A stretch of DNA of 64,000 nt from Oscillospiraceae bacterium (GCA_017457285.1 JAFTHT010000049.1:1-64000); one strand, 5' to 3'. Counted from the stretch's first letter, positions 45,841 through 56,043 are shown. Notes: a model not told the origin generated them from the letters alone. Numbers and translations are program-made.

Positions 45841-47382
45841 ATGAAAAATACAGAAACATCACAAAAAAAGTCATCCCTGGGGCAATGGATATCCAACCAC
45901 CGGCCAACCAAGCGGCGCATCATTCAGCTCTATGCCGCGCTGCTGGCCAACGCCAACTTGAAAGGCTTCAAAAGCGGCTGGATTTACATGGGAAACGCAA
46001 AATATGCCTGCACTCCCGGACTGAACTGCTATTCCTGTCCGGCGGCCTCCGCCTCCTGCCCCTTGGGTGCCCTGCAGAATGCGCTACGCGATTCCAATAA
46101 AACTATCCCCTTCTACATCATTGGCATCCTGATGCTCTATGGCTTCCTGTTTGGACGGTTCATCTGTGGATTCCTGTGTCCCTTCGGTCTGATTCAGGAT
46201 TTGCTGCACAAAATCAAAACCCCGAAAATTAAAAAGAACCGCCTGACCCGAACTGCTTCCTATTTCAAATATGTTCTGCTTGCCTATCTGGTGATTTCGC
46301 TGCCGCTGACCTATGCGGTGCAGAATTATCCCCTACCGGGCTTCTGTAAATACATTTGTCCCTCCGGTATTCTGCTTGGCGCCGTCGGCCTGCTGTCCAA
46401 CGAATTCAATCACGACCTGTTTCGCTCCCTTGGTCCCCTGTTCACATGGAAATTTCTGCTTTTGGTAATTTTCATTGTTGGCGCAGTCTTTATCTATCGA
46501 TTCTTCTGCCGGTTCTTCTGTCCCCTTGGCGCTCTTTACGGCTTATTCAACAAGATTTCCTGGCTTGGCGTGAAAATGGACAACTCCAAATGCACCAACT
46601 GCGGCCTCTGTGTCGGCACCTGCGATATGGATATCCGCCATGTTGGTGACCACGAATGCATCAGCTGCGGAAAATGTGTAAATGTGTGCCCCACCAACGC
46701 CATCAGCTACAAAGGCCCCAAAATTTTGCTGGCCCCCAACGAAACCGGCACCCCACTCAAAGCAAAGCAAAACATCGACCCCTGCGATGCCCCCGGCACT
46801 CCCCTGCCCAAGAAAACAAAGATTGTCCGTCTGATTGTCGCAATCACCATGTTCGCGGTCCTGGGCGGCGCCCTGGTTTACTACAACTTCATCCACAAAG
46901 ATCCGGAGCGGGTCACCGGCGGCGAAGTCGGCAATATCTGTCCGGAAATCGAAATGACCGTTTACGACACCAACAACGCCCCCTATCACGGCAACACCAT
47001 CTCCCCCAGCGACACCCGGGGTAAGGTTACCGTTATCAACTTCTGGTACATCTATTGCGGTGGCTGCGTCACGGAGTTGCAAGAGGAATTCCCGCTGCTC
47101 CACGACAAGTACGGCGACCGAATCGAAGTTATCGTGGTCCATTCCAATCAGGAATTCGGTTCCAACATCCCCGAATGGATTAACGCCAATCTTTCCACCG
47201 ACAGCGGATTTATCTTCACCCGTGACATAGAAAACGAAAAATTCTTCCGCGACCTTGGCGGCACCTCAGCCTGGCCCATTACCATCATTTTGGATGAGTT
47301 CGGCGTGATTCAGTACAAGGTAAAAGGAAATACCACCTTCGACGCCATGAGCGAAGTTATCGACAATCTGCTAAACGGCTAA
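45841..47382 (+). CDS. NapH-like membrane 4Fe-4S protein fused to a TlpA-type thioredoxin domain
   Basis: The 513-residue protein begins with a membrane part holding four helices and NapH/CcoG-type motifs: CGFLCPFGLIQDLLHK and CRFFCPLGALYG. A di-cluster ferredoxin segment follows, with Cys251, 254, 257 and 261 and Cys273, 276, 279 and 283. After another membrane helix (about 335-355), a TlpA/ResA-like thioredoxin domain (about 375-513) carries the active site CGGC (406-409) in FWYIYCGGC. An early Cys-rich stretch (CTPGLNCYSCPAASASCPLG) may bind another cluster. The likely role is reduction of an extracytoplasmic thiol protein using membrane electrons; partners are unknown. Confidence 0.88.
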   Translation: MKNTETSQKKSSLGQWISNHRPTKRRIIQLYAALLANANLKGFKSGWIYMGNAKYACTPGLNCYSCPAASASCPLGALQNALRDSNKTIPFYIIGILMLYGFLFGRFICGFLCPFGLIQDLLHKIKTPKIKKNRLTRTASYFKYVLLAYLVISLPLTYAVQNYPLPGFCKYICPSGILLGAVGLLSNEFNHDLFRSLGPLFTWKFLLLVIFIVGAVFIYRFFCRFFCPLGALYGLFNKISWLGVKMDNSKCTNCGLCVGTCDMDIRHVGDHECISCGKCVNVCPTNAISYKGPKILLAPNETGTPLKAKQNIDPCDAPGTPLPKKTKIVRLIVAITMFAVLGGALVYYNFIHKDPERVTGGEVGNICPEIEMTVYDTNNAPYHGNTISPSDTRGKVTVINFWYIYCGGCVTELQEEFPLLHDKYGDRIEVIVVHSNQEFGSNIPEWINANLSTDSGFIFTRDIENEKFFRDLGGTSAWPITIILDEFGVIQYKVKGNTTFDAMSEVIDNLLNG

Positions 47383-47388
47383 TAAAAC

Positions 47389-47417
47389 CCCGCCTTCAAA
47401 ATGAAGGCGGGATTTTT
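47389..47417. terminator. Bidirectional terminator
   Basis: CCCGCCTTCA (47389-47398) and TGAAGGCGGG (47402-47411) form a 10-bp stem followed by ATTTTTT, ending the redox pair and the convergent transporter operon. Confidence 0.88.
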
Positions 47418-47653
47418 TATGCCAATGTAAACAAGGCAAATGCAATCATGTAAACGATGCACAGACCAACAATCACCACAAGCATGGGAACGAACATCAT
47501 CTTCACCGCCGCCCAGTAGGTCTTCCAGACCTCTTTGGCATCGGGGCGCGGGGCCGCTCCATTGCGTTTGGGGAGCCGAGGACTAACACCGGACATATCT
47601 GCCAGGGTGCGTCCATCATCGATGTACTTGATTTTATCTTTTTTCTTGCCCAT
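47417..47653 (-). CDS. Small single-pass membrane protein at the end of the transporter operon
   Basis: The 78-residue product has a charged N-terminus (MGKKKDKIKYIDDGRT), a basic linker and one C-terminal membrane helix (about 54-74). It lies 12 bp after oppF. No family is recognised. A role as a transporter accessory subunit is possible from position only. Confidence 0.7.
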   Translation of the reverse strand: MGKKKDKIKYIDDGRTLADMSGVSPRLPKRNGAAPRPDAKEVWKTYWAAVKMMFVPMLVVIVGLCIVYMIAFALFTLA

Positions 47654-47665
47654 ATTGCTACCCTA

Positions 47666-48742
47666 TTACAGCAGATGACAGGCCGCAAAGTGGCCAGGCT
47701 CGCACTCCTTGTATTCAGGAGGAACGTGCTTGCAAACCTCCTTCGCATAGGGGCAACGAGTATGGAACCGGCAGCCCTTGGGAGGATTCGCAGGAGAAGG
47801 GATATCCCCCTCCAGCTTAATCCGTTCCATCTTGGCCGTGGGGTCAGGATTGGGCACCGCGGAAAACAGCGCTTTGGTATACGGATGCAACGGATTCTTG
47901 AAGATATCTTCCTTTGTTCCGAACTCCATCATACCACCCAGGTACATCACGCCAATCTTATCAGAAATGAACTTAACCACAGAAAGGTCATGGGAGATGA
48001 ACACATAAGCAAGATTCATTTCCCGCTGCAATTCCTTCAGCAGATTGATAATCTGAGCCTGAATAGAAACATCCAGCGCAGAAACCGGCTCATCGCAGAT
48101 CACCAGCTTCGGATTCACGGACAGAGCCCGGGCGATACAAATGCGCTGCCGCTGACCGCCGGAAAACTCGTGGGGATACCGCTCAAAATAGTAATCCCGC
48201 AGGCCACACTTATCCATCAGCTTCAGGACATAGTCCTTCACCTGGTCCTTGGGAACAATGTTGTGAACCTGAACCGGCTCGGACAGGATGCCGCCAACCG
48301 TATCTCTGGGAGGCAGAGAGGAATAAGGATCCTGGAAGATAATCTGCATCTGCTTCCGGATTTCCCGCATCTGCTTGGACTTCAGATGGGTAATATCCTG
48401 GCCGTTGAAAATAATCTGACCGCCGGAGGGCTCGTGGAGCTTCAGAATGGCACGACCGGTGGTGGTTTTGCCACAGCCGGATTCGCCAACGATACCCAGA
48501 GTCTCGCCGGGGTACAGCTTGAAAGAAACATCATCAACGGCCACCAACTCCTTGGTCACTTTACCGGTAATGGTCTTCTTCATGGGGAAGCACTTCCGCA
48601 GGTGACGAACCTCCAGCAATGCCTGCTGGTCAAAGGGCTGGGCGCAATCGCGCTCAATTTGCAGCTTCCGCTTCGCCTGGAATTCGGCCACAATGGCCTC
48701 GTCATCATATACGACGGAATTCTTATTCAGTTGCTCAGCCAT
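47666..48742 (-). CDS. oppF: Oligopeptide-type ABC transporter ATP-binding protein
   Basis: One of two ATPase subunits of a peptide importer. The 358-residue protein has Walker [10 protein letters not shown], the signature FSGGQRQR, Walker [13 protein letters not shown] and an H-loop FISHDLS. The C-terminal oligopeptide region carries a Cys cluster ([14 protein letters not shown]). ATG 48742 with GAGGAG upstream is preferred over an upstream in-frame codon. It overlaps oppD by 8 bp. An N-terminal extension of about 55 residues precedes the ATPase core. Confidence 0.93.
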   Translation of the reverse strand: MAEQLNKNSVVYDDEAIVAEFQAKRKLQIERDCAQPFDQQALLEVRHLRKCFPMKKTITGKVTKELVAVDDVSFKLYPGETLGIVGESGCGKTTTGRAILKLHEPSGGQIIFNGQDITHLKSKQMREIRKQMQIIFQDPYSSLPPRDTVGGILSEPVQVHNIVPKDQVKDYVLKLMDKCGLRDYYFERYPHEFSGGQRQRICIARALSVNPKLVICDEPVSALDVSIQAQIINLLKELQREMNLAYVFISHDLSVVKFISDKIGVMYLGGMMEFGTKEDIFKNPLHPYTKALFSAVPNPDPTAKMERIKLEGDIPSPANPPKGCRFHTRCPYAKEVCKHVPPEYKECEPGHFAACHLL

Positions 48743-49940
48743 TGTTCTTCTCCTCGTCGTACAAATGACATGCGACAAAGTGAGTGGGGCTCACCTGCAC
48801 CATGCCCGGGTAATCGCCGGAGCATTTCTTGGTGCACATAGCGCATCTTTCTTTGAAATAGCAGTGGGTCGGCATATTAATGGGGTTGGGGACGTTGCCG
48901 GGGATGTTATACAGCTCGGTGCTGTCATCCAGCGTCATGGTGGGCTTGGATTTCTGCAGACCGATGGTATAAGGATGCTTGGGATCCTGGAAGATCTCAA
49001 ACACGGTACCCTTCTCGATTACCTTGCCTGCATACATAACCACAACGTAGTCCGCCATTTCCGCAATAACGCCCAGGTCATGGGTAATCAAAAGAATGGA
49101 GCCATCAATTTTGTTTTTGATGTCCTGCAGCAAATCCAGAATCTGAGCCTGAATGGTCACATCCAGCGCCGTGGTAGGCTCATCGGCGATAATCAGCCGG
49201 GGCTCCGCCGCCAGGGCCATAGCAATCATAACACGCTGACGCATACCGCCGGACAGCTCATGGGGGAAGGCGTTATAGACGTTCTCAGGAATGATGCCAA
49301 CCAGGCGGAGCATCTCCTCGGATTTCGCCTTGGCAATTTCCTTGGTGGCACCGGGCAGGTGGAGCAACGTGACCTCGTCCAGCTGCTGACCAATGGTGAA
49401 CACAGGGTTTAGAGAAGTCATAGGCTCCTGGAAAATCATGGCCACCTGCTTACCCCGGATACGATGAATCTCCCGGATGGGCATCTTGGCAATGTCATAA
49501 ACCTTTTCCTCGGTTTCATAACCGCCATCGGCCTTGGGAATGGGGCTCCCCTTCTCGTCCAGCTTATACTCGCTGGACTTGAAGCGGATTGATCCATCCA
49601 CAATCTGACCGGTGGGCCCCTGAATCAGACGCATAACAGACATACTGGTAACGGACTTGCCACAACCGGACTCACCAACGACACCTACAACAGCATTCTT
49701 GGGAACATCGTAGGAAACGCCATTGACCGCCTTCACAACACCCTGCTCCGTGAAGAAGAAGGTGTGCAAATCGTCAATTTCCAGGATATTATCATTGTTT
49801 TTCATTTGAGTGAGAAATTCAGATTCGCTGGCTCTGCGCTTTTTGTAAGCCTCCAGCCGCTTCATCTCCTTGGCATTGGCCTTGGAAATGGCGCGAATCT
49901 CCTTGCCGGAGAGATAATTGCCGTTTGTTTTCTTCGCCAT
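48735..49940 (-). CDS. oppD: Oligopeptide-type ABC transporter ATP-binding protein
   Basis: The partner ATPase of the peptide importer. The 401-residue protein has Walker A GESGCGKS, the signature LSGGMRQR and Walker B LIIADEPTTALD. Its C-terminal Cys-rich oligopeptide region is CYFKERCAMCTKKC. A charged N-terminal extension of about 50 residues is unusual, and a short insertion (about 125-150) separates Walker A from the Q-loop. oppC lies two bases upstream. Confidence 0.93.
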   Translation of the reverse strand: MAKKTNGNYLSGKEIRAISKANAKEMKRLEAYKKRRASESEFLTQMKNNDNILEIDDLHTFFFTEQGVVKAVNGVSYDVPKNAVVGVVGESGCGKSVTSMSVMRLIQGPTGQIVDGSIRFKSSEYKLDEKGSPIPKADGGYETEEKVYDIAKMPIREIHRIRGKQVAMIFQEPMTSLNPVFTIGQQLDEVTLLHLPGATKEIAKAKSEEMLRLVGIIPENVYNAFPHELSGGMRQRVMIAMALAAEPRLIIADEPTTALDVTIQAQILDLLQDIKNKIDGSILLITHDLGVIAEMADYVVVMYAGKVIEKGTVFEIFQDPKHPYTIGLQKSKPTMTLDDSTELYNIPGNVPNPINMPTHCYFKERCAMCTKKCSGDYPGMVQVSPTHFVACHLYDEEKNNG

Positions 49941-49942
49941 AA

Positions 49943-51004
49943 TTATCTCCTCGCTTTCGGATCAAGGGCATCCCGCAGACCGTCGCCCACAAAGTTGAAG
50001 CCCAGAACCGCGATGACGATGCAAACACCGGCAGGGACCCAAATCAGGGGATAATATTTCAACACGCCCTGATTCGTCGTGATGATATTGATCATGGAGC
50101 CCCAGGCGGTATAGGGTGCCTTGATGCCCATGTTCAGGTAGGACAGCGTTGCTTCATAGAGAATCATGCTGCCCAGGCTCAGGCTCATCTGAACAATCAG
50201 CTGAGGCATAACGTTGGGAACCAGATGCTTGAAAATCTTTCTGGCGGTGGAGTAACCCATGGCCTCAGCGGCCACCATGTACTCCTGCTCCCGAAGGCTC
50301 AGAATCTGACCTCTGACCAAGCGGGCAATGCCGGGCCAGGAAATCAGCGTCAGGAAGAACATGAGGATGTAAATACGCATCCCCTCTTCAATCCACTGCT
50401 GCTCCACCCAGCCGTCCATGGCTGCACTAAGAATCATCAAAATCGGAACGCCAGGCAAGCACATCAAAATATCACACAACCGCATGATAATATTGTCAGC
50501 AATGCCGCCAAAGTAACCGGCGATGCCGCCGATAATGACGCCCAGAATGGTCATCAGAATAACGGTCATAAAGCTGACCAGCAGAGAGACCCGTCCGCCA
50601 TACATCAAGCGGGTCAACACATCATGACCCATCTCATCAGTGCCGAGAAGATGGTCTGCAGATATGCCAGCCTTGACATTGTAAGGCATGGGCTTTTCAC
50701 GAATGCCGCGAACGGTGTAGGTAACGCCGTCCACCTCATAGGTGGTAACCTGCGCTTCTTCACATTCGACACCGCCGACGGGATCGCGCTCCGTTTCCCC
50801 CCACTGGTTATAGACCACGGGGCCAAGGAAACAGAACAGGAATAACCCAACCACCATCACCAAGCCGATGATACTCAGCTTGGAACGGAAGAACCGACGC
50901 AGCAGCATCTGGGTGGGCGACATGAGCCGCACATTTTTATCAAGGGGGATGTCGGTATCGATGGCCTCATTGATATCATTTTGTTTCAATTCAAGTTCGT
51001 CCAT
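49943..51004 (-). CDS. oppC: Oligopeptide-type ABC transporter permease
   Basis: A 353-residue inner-membrane permease of the DppC/OppC type, with six helices, a large loop after the first helix (about 70-125) and the cytoplasmic coupling motif EYMVAAEAMGYSTARKIFKH. The region HLLGTDEMGHDVLTRLMYGGR is typical of the family. It is translated after oppB and just before oppD. Confidence 0.93.
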   Translation of the reverse strand: MDELELKQNDINEAIDTDIPLDKNVRLMSPTQMLLRRFFRSKLSIIGLVMVVGLFLFCFLGPVVYNQWGETERDPVGGVECEEAQVTTYEVDGVTYTVRGIREKPMPYNVKAGISADHLLGTDEMGHDVLTRLMYGGRVSLLVSFMTVILMTILGVIIGGIAGYFGGIADNIIMRLCDILMCLPGVPILMILSAAMDGWVEQQWIEEGMRIYILMFFLTLISWPGIARLVRGQILSLREQEYMVAAEAMGYSTARKIFKHLVPNVMPQLIVQMSLSLGSMILYEATLSYLNMGIKAPYTAWGSMINIITTNQGVLKYYPLIWVPAGVCIVIAVLGFNFVGDGLRDALDPKARR

Positions 51005-51015
51005 ATCGCACCTCC

Positions 51016-52011
51016 TTACTGCAATTTCACTCTGGGGTCAACGATTGCATACATCAGGTCCGCCAGGAGAACACCGATGACGCTAAGCACTGCCAGGAAC
51101 ATATTGTAACCCATGATGAAGGGAATATCGCCCGCCTGCATGGCCTGCAGCGCAATGTTGCCGATACCGGGCAGGTCAAAGACCTGCTCGGTAATGATGG
51201 CACCGGAGAACAGCGACGGCAGCAACCCCGCCAGAGAAGTAACCAGCGGAATCAAGGTATTGCGGAAAGCGTGCTTATTGATGACGACGCTCTCCTTCAG
51301 ACCCTTAGCACGGGCTGTACGGATATAATCGGAATTCATGACCTCCAGCATATTGGTACGAGTCATACGCATTCTTGCACCGATACTGAGGATAACAACC
51401 GTCAACACCGGAATAAACAAGTGCCTTGCATAGTCCACTATCATGTTCAGTCCCGTGTAATCGACAGTCGCGTTTTTAATGCCCACGTCTGGGAACCAGC
51501 CAAGCTGATAGGAGAGCCAGTTCTTCAACACGTTGCCAAAGAAGAACGCAGGTAGGGAGATACCAATCATAACCAGGATGGTTACAATGTAGTCCCGGAG
51601 ACTATACTGGTGGGTAGCGGCGGTGATGCCGAGAGGAATGGCAATCATAAACTCAAAAATCGTAGCAATCAGGGCCACCAGGAAGGACCAACCCATATGC
51701 ATGGCGATTTTTTCGGTAACAGGAATGCCAAACTTGAAACTGGTGCCAAGGTCAAATTTACACAGGTCCTTCAACCAGTTCAGATAACCCTTCATGATGT
51801 CTCCAAAGGACGAGCTGGCGCTCAAACCATAGGATTCATACATTTTCGACACCATATCCTCCGTCACCGTGGCACCGGAGGTTTGAACGGATACAACCTT
51901 GTTTTTAACAAAATCGATGGGCATCAATCGCGTTAGAAAATAAATAATCAGCGAAACGCCCAGCAGAACCAGAATAGAATATCCAATCCGCTTCAGAATG
52001 TATTTTAACAT
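51016..52011 (-). CDS. oppB: Oligopeptide-type ABC transporter permease
   Basis: A 331-residue permease of the DppB/OppB type: N-terminal MLKYILKRIGYSILVLLGVS, six helices and the EAA-like coupling loop YIRTARAKGLKE. It follows the binding protein gene by 15 bp and pairs with OppC. Confidence 0.93.
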   Translation of the reverse strand: MLKYILKRIGYSILVLLGVSLIIYFLTRLMPIDFVKNKVVSVQTSGATVTEDMVSKMYESYGLSASSSFGDIMKGYLNWLKDLCKFDLGTSFKFGIPVTEKIAMHMGWSFLVALIATIFEFMIAIPLGITAATHQYSLRDYIVTILVMIGISLPAFFFGNVLKNWLSYQLGWFPDVGIKNATVDYTGLNMIVDYARHLFIPVLTVVILSIGARMRMTRTNMLEVMNSDYIRTARAKGLKESVVINKHAFRNTLIPLVTSLAGLLPSLFSGAIITEQVFDLPGIGNIALQAMQAGDIPFIMGYNMFLAVLSVIGVLLADLMYAIVDPRVKLQ

Positions 52012-52026
52012 AAGTCACGCCCTTTA

Positions 52027-54702
52027 TCAGCCGGCAAACTCGATTTCCCAAATACGATCCAGGGGGCTGGAATAGGGATTCACTTCAACGGGGATGGTGG
52101 CGCTGTTGATAACGTTGGCATTGTAAGCGTAAAGCACATCACGCTGGTACACGGGCAGCTCAACGGCCAGATCCAGGACATAGCCCATGGCCTCCTTGTA
52201 CAGCTCGGCACGCTCCTCCTGATCGTTGGTCTCACGGGCCTGATCAATCAGATCACTCAAATCATCCAGAATGGCCAGCTCGTCAGCGGTGCCGCTGGTC
52301 TTCAGGTAGTTGTAGCCCCAAGCCAGGGTGCTGGTGGCTGTGGAATCCTTGTGGTAGACCTGGTACATATCGGGGTCCAGAGCAGAGGACCAGGCAGCAG
52401 CCCAAACGGCCAGAGAACCGGTGGAAATCTTGGTCAGAGCCTGAGGATCACAGACAACCTTGATATCCCAGCCCATGGAATCCAGCAGCTCCTCAGCATC
52501 ACGGAACACCAGATAGGTGGGGTGGTCCTGCAGAGTGGAACCGGCGATGGTGAAGGTCAGACGCAGCTGGCTGTCGCCCTCGCTGACACCGGCCAGCTCC
52601 ATGTACTTTTTGATGTTGGCCCGGGCGATTTCCTCGTCCCAAGCGCCAATCATGGGATAATCCTTACCGTTGTCATCGGCATCGGAGCCGGTGGGATAGG
52701 CCCAGCTGACCTTGGACATGGGCCAATAAATTCGGTCGGCAGTACCGGAGCGGTAGAAAGTCAGAGCCAGAGAAGTATTCATGGCGCACATGATGGCCTT
52801 ACGCAGGTTCTGGTCGTTAATCTTGGAAGCGTTGACACCAATATAGCCGTAACCCAGCTGATCGGTGGACAGCATATTGAAGCCATCAGAGGCCATATCG
52901 CTCAGGTCGTTGTAGTTATCGTTGGTCAGAGCGGGCGAAATGTAGTGAACGGTGCCGTTCTGCAAAGCGCCAATGGCGTTGTTGGAGCTGACAACCTGGT
53001 AGCGAATCTTATCAATCTTAGCATTGCTGATGCCGGAACCGGTGGTCTCGAAGTAATTGTTGGCCTTGAAGTAAACGATATTGTTGATGTAGAACTCATT
53101 CTCGTTGGGAGAATCACTGCTGGAGGCATCGGTAACCTTATAGGAACCGGCACCCATAGGCAGCTTCACGTTTCTAGGGGACTGGATAATGTCGGACATG
53201 AAGTTAAAGTTAGCAAACTCAACGCCAAACTGGTTATTTGCGATATCCATACCAACGCTACTGCCCTCACCATAGTAATGCTGGGGCGCGATGGACAGCG
53301 CGAAGTTCCACTTCGCCTTGGGGTCAACACCATTGATGGTGATAGACAGAACATCGTACTCGTTGGAATTGGTAACGGTGCCGTCGGCATTATGGCCGGA
53401 GGCAATGGTGTACTCAGTGCCGTTGACAGTAATGGTGGAACCAGCCTTATCGGTATGACCCAGGGAAACGATACCGGAAATGTTCTTAACAGCCAGGCCG
53501 CCGTCAGCAGAAGCGTTCTCGTGGAGGATAACTTCCTTGGCCTTTGCGGTGTACTCGCTGGTCAGCTTACCGGCAGTGGCCCAGAAGGTCAGAATCATAT
53601 CCAGCTCACGGGAAATCTTGTCGTTGAAGATATAGTCGATAGCAGCTTCCTTGGTGGTGATGGCAGCAGGATATTCGGGAGTCAGCTTCTCAATCTTGGT
53701 GCGGTCGGGCTTGCCCTCGGCAGTCTTTGCGTAGTCCACCTTCACATAGCCCTCGGTGAACATGAAGCAGAAAATCTCGTCCTCGAACTCGGGATGGGAC
53801 TTATAGGGCTCATCCTTGAAGGACTCCTGTGCGCTAACATAGTCGGTGCCCAGCTCTTCCTTAAACAGCTGCAGGGTATGCTCATAATCATCCAACAGAT
53901 TCTTGTTGGTAACCTTGCTGGGATCATTGGAGATTGCACTCTTATAGCCGGAGCTGACGGAATAAGCCAGAATGGCGGCCTTCATCTCATCGTAAGTAAC
54001 CTCGTTGGTGGAGGAAGACTTCTTCTGAGAAATAAACAGGTTCATCAGCTCGTTGATGCGGGAGGCCGCACGGCTGGAAGCCTGAGAGGTAATCAAATCA
54101 TCATTATCATCGGAGCCGGAGCCGACGGTCTGGGTGCGGTACTCGTCCAGGCCCACGATATCGGTGGAATACAGAGTAGAAGAACCGGTGTAGACGGGGT
54201 CCAGATAAACGTAGTAGTTAAACAGAACGTCCTCCATGGTCAGAGGATGACCGTCAGAGAACTTGATACCATTCTTCAGAACGAAGAGATAAGTGGTGGT
54301 ATCGTCCTCATTTTCAACAATCTCAAAATCCTTGGTGACGACTGCTTCATCTTCGCCAAAAGCAACCTGGACTTCACCATTGACATAGTTGGAACCCAGC
54401 ATACCAATCTGAGTCATGGCAACAATGGTGCCGTCAGGGGCGGAGGTAGAGAAGAAGGGGTTGAACAGACCATCCAGAGCCTCAGTCATGATAACGAAGG
54501 CATCAGGTCTATCCCCAGAGGAAGGTGTGGTGGGTGTAATGGGATCGGTGTTAGGACCGGTACTCCCCGTGTCGGTGGTGTCTTGGGTGGCAGCGGTAGT
54601 AGTGCCGCTATCACCACTGTCTTTGCCGCAGCCGGCAAACATGGATGCCATACCCAAACACATGGTCAGGCAGAGGATCAACGCAATAATTCTCTTGTTC
54701 AT
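52027..54702 (-). CDS. oppA: Extracellular peptide-binding lipoprotein (SBP family 5), unusually long
   Basis: The 891-residue protein starts with a lipoprotein signal whose lipobox is FAGC (Cys25), followed by a Ser/Thr linker. Family 5 binding protein features are FSDGHPLTMEDVLFNYYVYLD near the front and NLRKAIMCAMN with RIYWPMS later. Typical members have 500-600 residues; the extra 300 or so are acidic, mostly helix-forming segments between about 190 and 430. Peptide uptake fits the permease genes downstream, though other ligands are possible. Confidence 0.9.
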   Translation of the reverse strand: MNKRIIALILCLTMCLGMASMFAGCGKDSGDSGTTTAATQDTTDTGSTGPNTDPITPTTPSSGDRPDAFVIMTEALDGLFNPFFSTSAPDGTIVAMTQIGMLGSNYVNGEVQVAFGEDEAVVTKDFEIVENEDDTTTYLFVLKNGIKFSDGHPLTMEDVLFNYYVYLDPVYTGSSTLYSTDIVGLDEYRTQTVGSGSDDNDDLITSQASSRAASRINELMNLFISQKKSSSTNEVTYDEMKAAILAYSVSSGYKSAISNDPSKVTNKNLLDDYEHTLQLFKEELGTDYVSAQESFKDEPYKSHPEFEDEIFCFMFTEGYVKVDYAKTAEGKPDRTKIEKLTPEYPAAITTKEAAIDYIFNDKISRELDMILTFWATAGKLTSEYTAKAKEVILHENASADGGLAVKNISGIVSLGHTDKAGSTITVNGTEYTIASGHNADGTVTNSNEYDVLSITINGVDPKAKWNFALSIAPQHYYGEGSSVGMDIANNQFGVEFANFNFMSDIIQSPRNVKLPMGAGSYKVTDASSSDSPNENEFYINNIVYFKANNYFETTGSGISNAKIDKIRYQVVSSNNAIGALQNGTVHYISPALTNDNYNDLSDMASDGFNMLSTDQLGYGYIGVNASKINDQNLRKAIMCAMNTSLALTFYRSGTADRIYWPMSKVSWAYPTGSDADDNGKDYPMIGAWDEEIARANIKKYMELAGVSEGDSQLRLTFTIAGSTLQDHPTYLVFRDAEELLDSMGWDIKVVCDPQALTKISTGSLAVWAAAWSSALDPDMYQVYHKDSTATSTLAWGYNYLKTSGTADELAILDDLSDLIDQARETNDQEERAELYKEAMGYVLDLAVELPVYQRDVLYAYNANVINSATIPVEVNPYSSPLDRIWEIEFAG

Positions 54703-54717
54703 GGTTACACTCCTTTA

Positions 54718-56043
54718 TTAAATTTCATTTTTCGAAATGATGACCTGATTGCCTTCGATGGTGATATCAAACATATCAGGCGCATCTTCAGGACCAACAC
54801 AAGTAATGTCGGAACCATCAATGGCGCCATAGTTACCGCTGGCGCACACAAGACCAATGACATAGTTGCTATCGGCGGTGTAGTACATCTTGGAGCCAAG
54901 CTGAATCACACCGTTTTGAACTGTTACATTGGAAATCGTCGCATTATCAGAAATATAGCCGGCGAACAGGCCGAAATAGGCACCTTCCAGCCGTGTGCCA
55001 CCCTTGATGGTCAAGGTTACATTTTCGAAATGGATATCCGTGATTTTGGATTCATCGGTCAATTCGCCGAACAAGCCGTTACGCATCTTGTTGTTGCCGG
55101 ATTGAACCGCGCTGACATTCCTGATGGTGTAGCCATTGCCCTGAATCGTACCGGTGTAGTTACCGTTTATCAACGCAGAGGGCCAAACCTCGCCTTTGAA
55201 GTCCAAATCGTTCATAATCATGTAGTTGGCGCTGAGGCTCAGATTATCCCGGAAGGACTTGGCGTTGTAAACCCGGAACCACTGCCCTTCCAGATATTCC
55301 ACATAGACTTTTGTCACAGGATTGTTGACCGTGCCGTTGGCTTCGTCAATGCTATAGTTATGGACAATTGTTTCGGTGGTGATAGGCTGCGTACATTCCT
55401 TGTCGTAGTACGCAGTATTGTAGGTGTAGCCCTCCTTAGCCGGGAAGCTGTGCATCTTGATGGTACCCTTCTTCGTGTCCCACTCAGGAAGCTGGAGCTT
55501 CTTGAAGTCATCCACCATAGTGGGATTGAATTGAATGGTTTGCATCAATTCCTCGGTCTCAGCATCGTAAATCTCAACGCTGATATTGGGCGCCCAAACA
55601 GCATAAAGCGTCAGGACAGGATCTGTTGCGGAATAATCGCCGCTGGCAGAAATGGATAATCTATCCTTTTCAAAGTCCCATTTCTTAGAGTAGGTATAGC
55701 CGTTCGGAGTTTCCGTCCGCTCCGCATACCAGCCCACCAGAAAATGGCCGGACAGACTGGGGGTAAAATGCTCTTGTCGCTGCTCATTCTCCGGAGCAAG
55801 CAAGGGGATTTGGTAATTTCCGTTGGCATCGGCTTTCAATTCATTGGGGTTGAAGAAATCCGCCATCACTTCCACATTATCATCCGTGAAAGCGCCGCCA
55901 TTGGCGTTATACTGGATGCTGATATTATAGCCCTCAGCATCATACTCGCGATATTTTTCCAGATCCGAGGAACAACCGCTGATCAGAAGCATCGCCGCAA
56001 GCAAAAAGCAAACCAAAAGGAAGGGCTTAAGTTTCAATCTCAT
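54718..56043 (-). CDS. Lipoprotein with InlB-type and GLUG-like repeats, first gene of the transporter operon
   Basis: The 441-residue protein has a lipoprotein signal (lipobox ISGC near 21-24). InlB/Flg_new-type repeats follow (SGHFLVGWYAERTE and LTLYAVWAPN) and then a GLUG-like region (TIQGNGYTIRNVSAV, GLFGELTDESKITDIHFENV). Such proteins are surface-exposed and often bind partners or glycans. It lies 15 bp before the binding-protein gene with no promoter between them, so it is probably co-transcribed with the importer. Confidence 0.8.
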   Translation of the reverse strand: MRLKLKPFLLVCFLLAAMLLISGCSSDLEKYREYDAEGYNISIQYNANGGAFTDDNVEVMADFFNPNELKADANGNYQIPLLAPENEQRQEHFTPSLSGHFLVGWYAERTETPNGYTYSKKWDFEKDRLSISASGDYSATDPVLTLYAVWAPNISVEIYDAETEELMQTIQFNPTMVDDFKKLQLPEWDTKKGTIKMHSFPAKEGYTYNTAYYDKECTQPITTETIVHNYSIDEANGTVNNPVTKVYVEYLEGQWFRVYNAKSFRDNLSLSANYMIMNDLDFKGEVWPSALINGNYTGTIQGNGYTIRNVSAVQSGNNKMRNGLFGELTDESKITDIHFENVTLTIKGGTRLEGAYFGLFAGYISDNATISNVTVQNGVIQLGSKMYYTADSNYVIGLVCASGNYGAIDGSDITCVGPEDAPDMFDITIEGNQVIISKNEI

